Source: Halomonas fontilapidosi (GTDB lineage Bacteria > Pseudomonadota > Gammaproteobacteria > Pseudomonadales > Halomonadaceae). Taken from it: a stretch of DNA of 64,000 bases. The notes under the pieces were generated by a model. That model was not told where the DNA came from. It ran no database searches and was given only the letters and a program-made list of their open reading frames with translations. Both the position numbers and the translations under genes were made by a program. Where the stretch lies: the NCBI RefSeq assembly GCF_014192285.1, contig NZ_JACHXQ010000001.1:248001-312000 (forward strand). Reading direction: 5' to 3'. This document shows positions 43,464-52,714 of the stretch, piece after piece; position 1 is the first letter of the stretch; each line of letters begins with the position of its first letter.

Positions 43464-45148
43464 CCGAGACCCACGACGCGCCCGCCAGGGACAGCCACCG
43501 CGCCCGTGCCACCCCCCAGGCACGGCTCTCGCCGATCTGGATCGTCCCCGTGGTGGCCATCCTGATCGGCGCCTGGCTGGTCTACGACAACTACCGCAGT
43601 CGTGGCCCGCAGATCACCCTGGTGATGAACAGTGCCGAGGGCATCGAGGCCGGCAGCACCCTGATCAAGACACGCAACGTCGAGGTCGGCCGGGTCGAGC
43701 AGGTCCAACTCTCAGACGACCTTTCCCAGGCGGTGATCACCGCGCGCATGCGCCCCGATACCGACGCCATGCTGGCCGAGGACAGTCGCTTCTGGGTGGT
43801 CAAGCCGCGCATCGGGCGCGAGGGCATCAGCGGCCTGAATACGGTGCTCTCCGGCGCCTATATCCAGCTAGAGCCGGGCCAGAGCGGGGTCGACGCCCGC
43901 GAATTCGAGGTCAGCGACCAGCCGCCGGTCTCGCCGGCCGGCGCGGAGGGCCTGCGCGTCAACCTGGTCAGCCAACTGGGTAACTCGCTGAACGTGGGCG
44001 ACCCGGTCACCTACCAGGGGCTTATTGTCGGCCGGGTCGAGGAGGCCAATTTCGATGTCGAGACGCGTCGCATGGATCACCGCATCTTCATCGAGAGCCC
44101 CTACCACACCCTGGTGACCGACAACACCCGCTTCTGGACCGCCAGCGGCTTCGACCTGCGCCTGGACTCGGAGGGCTTTCGCGCCAACCTGGAATCCCTG
44201 GAGGTGTTACTCGGTGGCGGCGTAACCTTCGGCGTGCCCGAGGATCTGATGCAGGGCCAACCCGTCGCGGCGAACACCACCTTCGAGCTCTATTCGGATG
44301 AAGACAGCGCGCGCCAGGGAACCTTCAACCGTTACCTGGAGTACGTATTGCTGGTGGAGGACTCCGTGCGCGACCTGAACCGAGGGGCACCGGTGGAGTT
44401 CCGCGGTGTGCGCATCGGCACCGTCGCCGCCGTCCCCTGGAACTTTACCGCTCCCCAGCCAGGTTCGCGTACAAGCTTCGCCATTCCGGTGCTGATTCGC
44501 ATCGAGCCCCAGCGCCTGGGCATCGACGCCCAGACACTCGATATCGAGGAGTGGCGCAAGCGCTTCGAACGCCTCTTCAACCTGGGCCTGCGCGCCTCCC
44601 TCAAGACCGGCAATCTGATCACCGGCATGATGTTCGTCGATCTCAACTTCCAGCGCGACCAGGCCGGCGAGTATGTCGAGGAGACCTTTGCCGAGCGTGC
44701 CGTCTTCCCCACCACCTCGGGCGGCTTCGCCCAGATCGAGGCCCAGGTCACGGCGCTGCTCGACAAGCTCAACGGCCTGCAGGTCGAGCCGCTGCTGGAC
44801 GGACTCGAGCGCAATCTGGCGACGTCCGAAGCCATGCTTGCCGAAGTTCGCGCACTCACCGCCAGCGTGCGCAGCCTGGTCGACGACCCCGGCACCCAGG
44901 AGCGCCCCGGCAACCTCAACCAGACGCTGAAGGAGCTGCGTACCACCCTCGAGGGGGTCTCACCGAATTCCGCCGCCTATGCCGACTTCACTCGCACGCT
45001 GCAGCAGCTCGAGCGGCTATTGCGAGACCTGCAACCCACCGCCCGCACCCTGCGCGAGAACCCCAGCGCCCTGCTCTTCGACAGCTTGGACGCCGAGGAC
45101 CCGCTGCCCAGGGCACCGCAACGCCCATCCGGAGGGAGCACGCCATGA
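43460..45148 (+). CDS. pqiB: MCE-domain lipid transport protein PqiB
   Basis: A 562-aa protein with one N-terminal membrane anchor (LSPIWIVPVVAILIGAWLVY) and three MCE/MlaD domains in the periplasm (starting near residues 45, 160 and 285), then a coiled-coil tail. In E. coli, PqiB stacks into a tube spanning the periplasm that moves lipids. The gene is coupled to pqiA and pqiC by 4-bp overlaps, which supports one complex. Length matches E. coli PqiB (546). Confidence 0.93.
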   Translation: MTETHDAPARDSHRARATPQARLSPIWIVPVVAILIGAWLVYDNYRSRGPQITLVMNSAEGIEAGSTLIKTRNVEVGRVEQVQLSDDLSQAVITARMRPDTDAMLAEDSRFWVVKPRIGREGISGLNTVLSGAYIQLEPGQSGVDAREFEVSDQPPVSPAGAEGLRVNLVSQLGNSLNVGDPVTYQGLIVGRVEEANFDVETRRMDHRIFIESPYHTLVTDNTRFWTASGFDLRLDSEGFRANLESLEVLLGGGVTFGVPEDLMQGQPVAANTTFELYSDEDSARQGTFNRYLEYVLLVEDSVRDLNRGAPVEFRGVRIGTVAAVPWNFTAPQPGSRTSFAIPVLIRIEPQRLGIDAQTLDIEEWRKRFERLFNLGLRASLKTGNLITGMMFVDLNFQRDQAGEYVEETFAERAVFPTTSGGFAQIEAQVTALLDKLNGLQVEPLLDGLERNLATSEAMLAEVRALTASVRSLVDDPGTQERPGNLNQTLKELRTTLEGVSPNSAAYADFTRTLQQLERLLRDLQPTARTLRENPSALLFDSLDAEDPLPRAPQRPSGGSTP

Positions 45149-45738
45149 CGTCAATCAAGGCCTCGATCGCCGTCGTTCTGCTGCTGTGGCTGAGCGGCTG
45201 CGCGAGCGGCGGTCCCGCGCCGAGCCAGTACACCCTGCCCGCGGACGCCGACCGTCAGCCTGCTGATATCGCCGGAGCCGACGCCTCGCATCGGCTGGTC
45301 ATCGTCCAGCCCCGGCTGGCTCGCTTTCTGGACGTCGACGGCCTGGTGCTGCAGCTCGACGATATCACCCTCAACGAGGCCAACCGCCACCAGTGGGCGG
45401 AACCGCTCGGCCTGCAACTCGAGCGCGGTCTGCGTGCTCGACTGGCCGCCCGCCTGCCCGATACCCGGGTCATGCGCGACGATACCGACAGCCGCAGGAA
45501 TGCAACCGCGATACTGCACCTGGAGGTGGATCACTTCCACGGCCGCTTCGACGGTCGGGCCCTGGCCGCAGGCCAGTGGCAGCTGCGTGACGGGGAAGGT
45601 GAGCTGTTGGGCATGGCCCCCTTCGCGGCAGAGGTCGAACTGGCGCAGGACGGCTATCCCGCCCTGGTACGTGCCCTGGGCCGCAGCTGGGACCGGGTGG
45701 CCGACGAGATCGCCACGCAAATCAGACGGCTGCGTTAA
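45145..45738 (+). CDS. pqiC: Outer-membrane lipoprotein PqiC
   Basis: A 197-aa lipoprotein of the PqiC/YmbA family (ABC-type transport auxiliary lipoprotein, DUF330). The signal peptide ends in the lipobox LSGC (MTSIKASIAVVLLLWLSGC). The mature part has YTLPADADRQ and later DDITLNEANRHQWAEPL, typical of the family. It joins PqiB to the outer membrane. GGAGGGAG lies about 8 nt upstream of the ATG. The gene overlaps pqiB by 4 bp and ends the operon. Confidence 0.92.
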   Translation: MTSIKASIAVVLLLWLSGCASGGPAPSQYTLPADADRQPADIAGADASHRLVIVQPRLARFLDVDGLVLQLDDITLNEANRHQWAEPLGLQLERGLRARLAARLPDTRVMRDDTDSRRNATAILHLEVDHFHGRFDGRALAAGQWQLRDGEGELLGMAPFAAEVELAQDGYPALVRALGRSWDRVADEIATQIRRLR

Positions 45739-45879
45739 GCCGCGCGCTATGGCATAATCCGCACACGCGGCGATCGCTGGTCCCTCCTGCCGCGCCAGAT
45801 TCCTTTTACACGCCTTGGCCCGGGACTGACCACGTCGACCATCGACGCGGCGCGAGCAAGGCGTCTCTGCGGAGACCGC

Positions 45880-47190
45880 ATGACCTTTTCCGACCTCGGC
45901 CTGCGTGCCGAACTGCTGCGTGCCGTCGAGGCACAAGGCTACACCACCCCGACCCCGATCCAGCTCAAGGCCATTCCTGCCGTGCTCAAGGGCGGTGACC
46001 TGCTGGCCAGTGCCCAGACCGGTACCGGCAAGACCGCCGGCTTCACCCTGCCCATGCTCCAGCGTCTGGCCGGCGGCCCGCTTCCTGCCAAGCGCCAGGT
46101 CCGTGCCTTGGTGCTGACCCCGACCCGCGAGCTCGCCGCCCAGGTAGGCGAGAGCGTGGCGGATTACGGCCGCCACCTGACCCTGCGCTCCCACGTGATC
46201 TTCGGCGGCGTCGGCCAGCAGCCGCAGGTCGATGCCCTGCGCGGCGGTCTCGACGTGCTGATCGCCACCCCCGGTCGCCTGCTGGACCTTCATCAGCAGC
46301 AGCACGTTGACCTTTCGAAGGTCGAGATCCTGGTACTCGACGAAGCCGACCGCATGCTCGACATGGGCTTCATCCACGACATCAAGAAGATCCTGCGCGT
46401 TCTGCCCGACAAGCGCCAGAACCTGCTGTTCTCGGCGACCTTCTCGAACGAGATCCAGGCACTGGCCGGCAAGCTGCTCGATGACCCGGTGATGATCGAG
46501 GTCGCGCGCCGCAATACTACCGCCGAACTGGTCGACCAGGCGATCTACCGCGTCGACCGCGAGAAGAAACGTGACTTGCTGGCCCATCTGATCACCGCCC
46601 ACGACTGGCAGCAGGTGCTGGTCTTCACGCGCACCAAGCACGGCGCCAACCGTCTTGCCGAGCAGCTCTCCAAGCAGGACATTCCGGCCATGGCGATCCA
46701 TGGCAACAAGAGCCAGTCGGCCCGCACCAAGGCGTTGGCCGCCTTCAAGACCGGCGACTTGCAGGTACTGGTGGCCACCGATATCGCGGCCCGCGGCCTC
46801 GATATCGAAGAGCTGCCCCACGTGGTCAACTTCGAGTTGCCCAACGTCGCCGAGGACTATGTCCACCGTATCGGCCGCACCGGCCGGGCCGGCAGCGAGG
46901 GCCAGGCCGTTTCGCTGGTCTGCGTCGACGAGCATGGCCTGCTCAAGGGTATCGAGCGGTTGATCAAGCGTGACCTCGAGAAGCGCATCGAGCCTGGCTT
47001 CGAGCCCGATCCCAATGCCAAGCCCGAGCCTATCGAGAACGGCCGCGGCAAGCGTTCGGGCGGCGGTGGCCGCAACGGCGGTCAAGGCCAACGACGCCAG
47101 AGTCAGACGGCCGGCCAGCGTCGCGGCAGCGACGAGGCTCGCGCGCCGCGTCGTCGGCGCGGCGGTCGCTCGGGCTCTCAGCAGGCCTGA
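45880..47190 (+). CDS. rhlE: DEAD-box RNA helicase RhlE
   Basis: A 436-aa ATP-dependent RNA helicase. Motifs in order: [19 protein letters not shown] and Q motif [16 protein letters not shown] (Walker A), [22 protein letters not shown] (DEAD), FSATFS, and [10 protein letters not shown]. The C-terminal 65 residues are Arg/Gly/Gln-rich and probably disordered, as in RhlE proteins. Such helicases remodel RNA in ribosome assembly and mRNA decay. It stands alone, with 141 bp upstream and the unknown gene pair downstream. Confidence 0.93.
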   Translation: MTFSDLGLRAELLRAVEAQGYTTPTPIQLKAIPAVLKGGDLLASAQTGTGKTAGFTLPMLQRLAGGPLPAKRQVRALVLTPTRELAAQVGESVADYGRHLTLRSHVIFGGVGQQPQVDALRGGLDVLIATPGRLLDLHQQQHVDLSKVEILVLDEADRMLDMGFIHDIKKILRVLPDKRQNLLFSATFSNEIQALAGKLLDDPVMIEVARRNTTAELVDQAIYRVDREKKRDLLAHLITAHDWQQVLVFTRTKHGANRLAEQLSKQDIPAMAIHGNKSQSARTKALAAFKTGDLQVLVATDIAARGLDIEELPHVVNFELPNVAEDYVHRIGRTGRAGSEGQAVSLVCVDEHGLLKGIERLIKRDLEKRIEPGFEPDPNAKPEPIENGRGKRSGGGGRNGGQGQRRQSQTAGQRRGSDEARAPRRRRGGRSGSQQA

Positions 47191-47291
47191 CGCCCCGACT
47201 GGCGAGCTGCATCGGAATGTGCGAATGTAGCTCGCTGGTGGCCACATCCCCTTCACTATCCTCCTTTCACCATCCAAGGCAGGACGCTTCC

Positions 47292-47792
47292 ATGGATGAC
47301 AAGAATCTCGTCAGTAGCTATCGGCGCTGGCTGACCTTCCAGCAGCAGGCCCGGCTGGACCGTGAACACCACGCTGCCCGCCAACGACTTGAAGAATCGA
47401 AGGTCTCGGCGACGCGCATGACCGAGGCCTACCGCAGCATGGCCGCCAAGGGCGCCAGTGATGGCGCCAGCTATCGCACCCTTTTTCTGCGCGACCACGG
47501 CGATACGGCGCTGGCCTGCGAGGGCTGGCTGTTCGTGCGCCGCGTATTGGCGGAGGGCGGCTCCACGCGCGTGCGCGCCACTCTATTGACGACCTTCACC
47601 CTCGAGGAAGGCCGCATCGAACCCGGCAGCCAGCCGGCCGAGAAGGTCACGCTGGAGATCTTCGACCAGCTGAATATCGACCGTGGCATGAGCAGTGTCG
47701 TACGGGTCGACCGCATCGACGCCGATCACGACACCCGCTTCATCACCCTGCTCGATACGGTCCGCGGCGACCTGCGTCGCCACATGCGATGA
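47292..47792 (+). CDS. Conserved hypothetical protein, 166 aa
   Basis: A 166-aa soluble protein. The start MDDKNLVSSYRRWLTF at 47292 has AGGA upstream; the frame runs 25 codons further 5' without homology-like sequence. The first 45 residues are helical and charged, followed by mixed sequence with ALACEGWLFVRRVLAEGG and LLDTVRGDLRRHM. No catalytic motif, signal or membrane helix is seen, and I do not recognise the family. The next gene begins 7 bp after its stop, and the following two overlap, so it starts a likely operon with the MFS gene. Confidence 0.65.
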   Translation: MDDKNLVSSYRRWLTFQQQARLDREHHAARQRLEESKVSATRMTEAYRSMAAKGASDGASYRTLFLRDHGDTALACEGWLFVRRVLAEGGSTRVRATLLTTFTLEEGRIEPGSQPAEKVTLEIFDQLNIDRGMSSVVRVDRIDADHDTRFITLLDTVRGDLRRHMR

Positions 47793-47799
47793 CCGCGGC

Positions 47800-48354
47800 A
47801 TGCTGAAGAAACTGTTCGGCAAGCCCCCCGTCGACGTTTGGGTCGTCAAGCAGGTCGACGAGAACCTGATCCACCTCTGCGGCCACGGCACCCTCGAGAG
47901 CCAGGACAAGCGCAAGACCATGCTCGAGGCCCTGGCACGGGGGGAGTTCCGGGGAGCAGTGCGCTTGGCCGGCGGCGGACTGGTGCTCAACGCGCGGCTG
48001 TTCGCCGCGCTGGTGCCGCTGAACGAACTGACGCTGACCGACGATGATCAGGCCTACTGGCAGGGCCGTCTTTGGCGTGTCTCCCAGGTACCCCAGCGCT
48101 GCTGGAGCTTCGACGGCAGACTGGTCGCCCAGCAGGTCATCAGCCCTGGCGGGCCAGGCCTGGTCAGCAGCGAGGATGTCTCGGGCATACGCGGGCGCGC
48201 CGGTGCGGTGACCCCGCCACCGACCGGCGAGGTGACGTTTCGCCCGGACAACGAACTCGAACCCCAGCCCGCGATCACCCAGCAGCACGACCCGGCGCAT
48301 CCTCCCAAGCCGGCGACCCGACGCGAGCCGCGAGATGACGACAATCGGCACTGA
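47800..48354 (+). CDS. Conserved hypothetical protein, 184 aa
   Basis: A 184-aa protein starting MLKKLFGKPPVDVWVVKQ. The first 130 residues look folded, with WRVSQVPQRCWSFDGRLVAQQV; the last 50 are rich in Pro, Gln and charged residues and probably disordered. No known domain is seen. The start lies 7 bp after the preceding stop. Its end overlaps the MFS gene start by 20 bp, so the three are probably co-translated. Confidence 0.6.
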   Translation: MLKKLFGKPPVDVWVVKQVDENLIHLCGHGTLESQDKRKTMLEALARGEFRGAVRLAGGGLVLNARLFAALVPLNELTLTDDDQAYWQGRLWRVSQVPQRCWSFDGRLVAQQVISPGGPGLVSSEDVSGIRGRAGAVTPPPTGEVTFRPDNELEPQPAITQQHDPAHPPKPATRREPRDDDNRH

Positions 48355-49561
48355 GGCCTCTCGGCCCGACGCCCAGCGGTTGGCGCTGTTCATCGGCCTG
48401 ATGGTGCTGGTGGGTCTCAACCTGCGCCCGGCTCTCTCCAGCCTGGCGCCGGTGCTCACCCGCATCCAGCAGGATACCGGGCTCTCGGCACTGGCCATCG
48501 GCGCCCTGACCACCCTGCCGGTGCTCTGCCTGGGGATCTTCGCCCCGCTGGCCCCCTGGCTGGCCAAACGCTTCGGCCCCGAGAACACCCTGGCCGCTGC
48601 GCTGCTATTGCTGGCGAGCGGCCTGCTGGTGCGTGGCGTGCCGGCCGTCATCGCCCTGTTCGGCGGCACCCTGATGGTGGGGGCCGCCATTGGCGTGGCC
48701 GGCACCCTGCTGCCGGCCCTGGTCAAGCGCGAACTACCGGCGGGGGCCGATCTGATGACCGGCGTCTATACCATGGCCCTGTGCCTCGGCGGCGCGCTGG
48801 GCGCGGGCCTCAGCATTCCCCTGGCCGACCACTTGGGCGGCTGGCCGGCCGGGCTGGCCAGCTGGTCGCTGGTGGCACTGGTGGCGCTGGTCGCCTGGCA
48901 GATCCTGATGCCCCGCCATGACGCCACCGCGGCCCTGCCTGGCGGTGGCGGGTCCACTCGCGAGCTGCTGAGCCAGCCGCTGGCCTGGCAGGTCATGCTG
49001 TTCATGGGTAGCCAGTCGTCGCTGGCCTACATCGTCTTCGGCTGGCTGCCCACGCTGCTGGTGGCCCGCGGCTTCAGCGAGGCCGAGGCCGGCTGGCTGA
49101 TGGGCACCTCGGTGATGGTGCAGCTGCTCTCGGCCCTCTCGGCGCCCTGGCTGGCTCGCCTGGGCAGTGACCAGCGTCCCGCCCTGCTGATCGTGCTGGG
49201 CCTGGTCGCCGCCGGCTTCTGGCTGCTGTTGCAGGCGCCGGCGATCTGGCGCTGGCCCGGCGTGGTGCTGCTGGGTCTCGGCCAGGGCGGCGGCTTCAGC
49301 CTTGCCCTGACGCTGATCGTACTGCGCACCGCCACCTCTCGTCTGGCCGGCAAACTCTCGGGGCTGGTCCAGGGCGGTGGCTACACCCTGGCCGCCATGG
49401 GACCGCTGGCCGTTGGCGTAATGCTGCAGTTGGAGGTGGGCCTGACGACCCTGACATGGGTCCTGCTGGGCATCATCGCCTTCAGCATGGGCTTCGCCCT
49501 GCTCGCCGGCCGCAACCGACGCCTGGAGGTCGACGACGCGGGACGTCTGGTCACCCGCTAG
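48335..49561 (+). CDS. CynX/NimT-family MFS transporter
   Basis: A 408-aa major facilitator with 12 predicted helices. [24 protein letters not shown] at the N-terminus is typical of the CynX/NimT (cyanate-permease-like) family, whose members export or import small compounds, for example 2-nitroimidazole or cyanate. The substrate here is unknown; no cyanase gene is nearby. The start overlaps the preceding unknown gene. The ABC transporter ATPase begins 32 bp downstream. Confidence 0.88.
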   Translation: MTTIGTEASRPDAQRLALFIGLMVLVGLNLRPALSSLAPVLTRIQQDTGLSALAIGALTTLPVLCLGIFAPLAPWLAKRFGPENTLAAALLLLASGLLVRGVPAVIALFGGTLMVGAAIGVAGTLLPALVKRELPAGADLMTGVYTMALCLGGALGAGLSIPLADHLGGWPAGLASWSLVALVALVAWQILMPRHDATAALPGGGGSTRELLSQPLAWQVMLFMGSQSSLAYIVFGWLPTLLVARGFSEAEAGWLMGTSVMVQLLSALSAPWLARLGSDQRPALLIVLGLVAAGFWLLLQAPAIWRWPGVVLLGLGQGGGFSLALTLIVLRTATSRLAGKLSGLVQGGGYTLAAMGPLAVGVMLQLEVGLTTLTWVLLGIIAFSMGFALLAGRNRRLEVDDAGRLVTR

Positions 49562-49593
49562 ACTCCAGTCGAGAGACGGTGGGAGCGAGGCGG

Positions 49594-50310
49594 ATGGAGA
49601 ACGACAGGGACGTAGTGCTGGCGACCCGGGGACTGACCCGACACTATCGCATGGGCGAGGTCACCATCCAGGCGCTGCGCGGCGTCGACCTGGAGCTGCA
49701 TCGCAGCGAGCTCATCGTGATGCTCGGTGCCTCGGGTTCCGGCAAGTCGACCCTGCTCAATATTCTCGGCGGCCTGGACCGCGCCTCATCCGGCACCGTC
49801 CACTACGGCGACAGTGACCTGACCCACGCCTCACAGCGCCAGTTGACGACCTACCGGCGCCATCACGTGGGTTTCGTGTTCCAATTCTACAACCTGATCG
49901 CCAGCCTCACCGCCCGGGAGAACGTGGCTATGGTCACCGACATCAGCCGCGACCCGCTAACGCCCGAAGCGGCCCTTTCCCGGGTCGGCCTCGAGGGCCG
50001 GCTCGACCACTTTCCCTCCCAGCTCTCCGGCGGCGAACAGCAGCGGGTGGCCATCGCCCGGGCCATCGCCAAGCGCCCCTCGCTGCTGCTCTGCGACGAG
50101 CCGACCGGCGCGCTGGACTCGCACACCGGCATTCGGGTACTGGAGGTGATCGAGACCCTCAATCGTGAGTCGGACACCACTATGGCGATCATCACCCACA
50201 ATGCGGTGATCGGCGAGATGGCCGACCGGGTGATACACCTGCGCGACGGCCGCGTGGAGGGGATCACGGTACCGACGCGGCGTCGACGCGCCAGCGAGCT
50301 TCAGTGGTGA
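49594..50310 (+). CDS. ABC transporter ATPase, LolD/MacB type
   Basis: A 238-aa ATPase. Walker [11 protein letters not shown], signature [14 protein letters not shown], Walker [13 protein letters not shown] and the H-loop IITHN are intact. The type fits partners of FtsX-like permeases that export lipoproteins, peptides or drugs. The ATG at 49594 follows GGGAGCGAGGCG. It is the first gene of a three-part exporter: the permease follows within 4 nt, then a HlyD-like adaptor. Substrate unknown. Confidence 0.92.
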   Translation: MENDRDVVLATRGLTRHYRMGEVTIQALRGVDLELHRSELIVMLGASGSGKSTLLNILGGLDRASSGTVHYGDSDLTHASQRQLTTYRRHHVGFVFQFYNLIASLTARENVAMVTDISRDPLTPEAALSRVGLEGRLDHFPSQLSGGEQQRVAIARAIAKRPSLLLCDEPTGALDSHTGIRVLEVIETLNRESDTTMAIITHNAVIGEMADRVIHLRDGRVEGITVPTRRRRASELQW

Positions 50311-50314
50311 GCCC

Positions 50315-52678
50315 CTGAGAGCCCTGCGGCGCAAGCAGCTACGCGACCTCGGGCGACTGAAGGGGCAGGCGCTGGCCATCGCCGTGGTGATCGGCGGCGG
50401 GGTGATGACCCTGATCCTCGCGGTGACGATGCTCGACGCGCTGACCCGGGCCCAAGCCCGCTTCTATGCCAGCCACCACTTCGCCGAGGTGTTCGCCGAC
50501 ATCACCCGCGCTCCCCTGAGCCTCGTCGGGCGCCTGCAGCGCCTGCCCGGGGTCAACCTCATCGAGGCGCGCGTGGGGGGCCCGGTGCGACTGACGGTAT
50601 CGGACTTCACCGACCCGGTACGTGGCCAGCTGGTGTCGATTCCCGACGGTCGCCAGCCGACCCTCAACCGCCTGCACCTGCTGGCTGGCCAGTTGCCAAT
50701 GGCCGGGCGCGAGGATCAGGTGGTAGCCAGCGACGCCTTCGCCGCGGCCCACGGGCTCGTTCCGGGCGACCACGTCGAGGCAATCATCGATGGCCGCCGC
50801 ACCCGCCTGACGCTGAGCGGCATCGCCCTGAGCCCCGAATTTCTCTACCAGGCCGGCCCTACCGACCTGGTCCCCGACTACCGGCGCTACGCCATCCTCT
50901 GGATGAACCAGACGTCCTTGGCCGACGCCTACGGCATGGAAGGCGCCTTCAACCAGCTCTCGCTGACCCTTCAGGCGGGGGCCGACCGGGAAGGCGTCAT
51001 CGACGCCCTGGACGTGGCTCTCGCCCGCTACGGCGGCACCGGTGCCCGCACCCGACACGACCAGCCGTCGCATCGCTTCCTCGAGGAGGAGCTCGATCAA
51101 CAGCGCGCCCAGGCCACGATCCTGCCAACGGTCTTCCTGCTGGTCTCGGTCTTCCTGCTTCATGTGGTGATGACGCGCCTGATCGGCACCCAGCGCCGGC
51201 AGATCGCACTGCTCAAGGCCTTCGGCTATCGCGACAGCGAGCTGGCGCGCCACTATGCCGGGCTCGCCCTACTGATCGTGCTGCTGGGCTGGGCCCTGGG
51301 CGTGGGTCTCGGTGCCTGGAGTGCACGGTGGATGGCCGGCCTCTACGCCGAGTATTTTCGCTTCCCCGAGATGCGCTTCCCGATCCCGCTCTGGGCGCTT
51401 GGCCTCTCGCTGCTGCTGGCCGGCTTGTCGGCGCTGGCCGGCGCCGGGCGGGCGGTCTGGCAGGCGGTCAGCGCGCCGCCCGCCGAGGCAATGCGCCCGC
51501 CGGCACCACGGCGCTTCCGACGCACCTGGCTCGAGCGCTCGCCGCTCCGCCATGCACTTGGCAGCGAAGGGCGTATCGTGCTGCGCCATCTTGGCCGGCA
51601 GCCGGCCAAGACGGCCCTGTCGGTGACCGGCATCGCCCTCTCGGCGGGTCTGCTGATGATGGGCGCCTGGCAGATCGAGGCACTCGACCGCATGCTCGAC
51701 CGCCAGTACCGGGAGATATTGCGCATGGACATCGAGCTGACCTTCAACAACCCGACCCCACAACGGGCCCTGGGTGAGCTTCGCCACCTGCCCGGCGTGC
51801 TGGTCGTGGAGCCCTGGCGCCGCGTTCCCGCCACGCTGATTCACGGCCACCGACAGTATCGCACTGCCCTGCTGGGACTCGAGGCCATACCGCGCCTGCG
51901 CCCGATCGTCGACGCGGCGGGCACCGCGCGACCGCTGCCCGCCGAGGGCCTGGTGCTAACCCGCTACCTCGGCGAGTGGCTGGGAGTCGAGGTCGGCGAT
52001 CTCTTGGAAGTGGCGATCATGGAGGGCCATCGCCGCCACGCATCGCTGCCCGTGGCTGCCCTGGTCGACGAGCCGGTCGGGGTCGGCGCCTACCTGCGTC
52101 GCGAACGGCTCAATCGCCTGATGCGTGAGGGCCCCGCCATCGGCGGGGCCTGGCTGCTGATTGACGCGGACCATCGCGAGGCACTGATCACCGCCCTGGA
52201 CGAACTGCCGGCAGTGGCAAGCATCGGAGTGATGGACGAGGCCGAGCGCGGCGTGCGCCGCTACCTGGACGAAACCCTGCAGGTCTTCGCCCTGGTGTTC
52301 GTCAGCCTGGCCGGCTCGATCGCCTTCGGAGTGATATACAACAATGCCCGGATCAGCTTCGCCGAGCGCGCCCGGGAACTGGCCACCCTGCTGGTGCTGG
52401 GCTACACCCGCGCCGAGGTCTCGCGAATACTGCTGGGGGAGATTGCCCTGTTGGGGGCGCTGGCCATCCTGCCCGGCTGGGCCTTCGGCGCGGGTTTCTG
52501 CGCCCTGCTCAGCGAGGGCTTCAGCAGCGACCTGTTTCGTATTCCGCTGCTCTTCACGCCGCGCATCTTCGGCCTCTCGGCCCTCGGCGTGATCTTGGCC
52601 TCAGGACTGGTGGGACTGCTGATGCTCCGCCGCCTCTGGCGCCTGGATCAGGTCGCCGTGCTCAAGGCACCGGAATGA
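50315..52678 (+). CDS. FtsX-like ABC permease, probably using a CTG start
   Basis: A permease of about 787 aa with two FtsX domains and eight predicted helices (first near residues 20-45, last near 755-780). It is the membrane part of the exporter. The first ATG/GTG/TTG in frame is GTG 50384, but the codons from 50315 (CTG) read LRALRRKQLRDLGRLKGQAL, the conserved N-terminal motif of this family just before the first helix. The 50384 start would cut it and part of the helix. CTG 50315 lies 4 nt after the ATPase stop. A rare CTG start, or a changed base in this strain, is therefore likely; the 50384 start gives 764 aa. Confidence 0.82.
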   Translation: MRALRRKQLRDLGRLKGQALAIAVVIGGGVMTLILAVTMLDALTRAQARFYASHHFAEVFADITRAPLSLVGRLQRLPGVNLIEARVGGPVRLTVSDFTDPVRGQLVSIPDGRQPTLNRLHLLAGQLPMAGREDQVVASDAFAAAHGLVPGDHVEAIIDGRRTRLTLSGIALSPEFLYQAGPTDLVPDYRRYAILWMNQTSLADAYGMEGAFNQLSLTLQAGADREGVIDALDVALARYGGTGARTRHDQPSHRFLEEELDQQRAQATILPTVFLLVSVFLLHVVMTRLIGTQRRQIALLKAFGYRDSELARHYAGLALLIVLLGWALGVGLGAWSARWMAGLYAEYFRFPEMRFPIPLWALGLSLLLAGLSALAGAGRAVWQAVSAPPAEAMRPPAPRRFRRTWLERSPLRHALGSEGRIVLRHLGRQPAKTALSVTGIALSAGLLMMGAWQIEALDRMLDRQYREILRMDIELTFNNPTPQRALGELRHLPGVLVVEPWRRVPATLIHGHRQYRTALLGLEAIPRLRPIVDAAGTARPLPAEGLVLTRYLGEWLGVEVGDLLEVAIMEGHRRHASLPVAALVDEPVGVGAYLRRERLNRLMREGPAIGGAWLLIDADHREALITALDELPAVASIGVMDEAERGVRRYLDETLQVFALVFVSLAGSIAFGVIYNNARISFAERARELATLLVLGYTRAEVSRILLGEIALLGALAILPGWAFGAGFCALLSEGFSSDLFRIPLLFTPRIFGLSALGVILASGLVGLLMLRRLWRLDQVAVLKAPE

Positions 52679-52714
52679 GCCCGCCCGACATCATTGCTTG
52701 CCCTGGAGTCCGTC

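Noticed and set aside
45151..47277. 708-aa minus-strand frame over pqiC and rhlE
   Set aside because: Antisense to two well-supported genes and without any recognisable domain.
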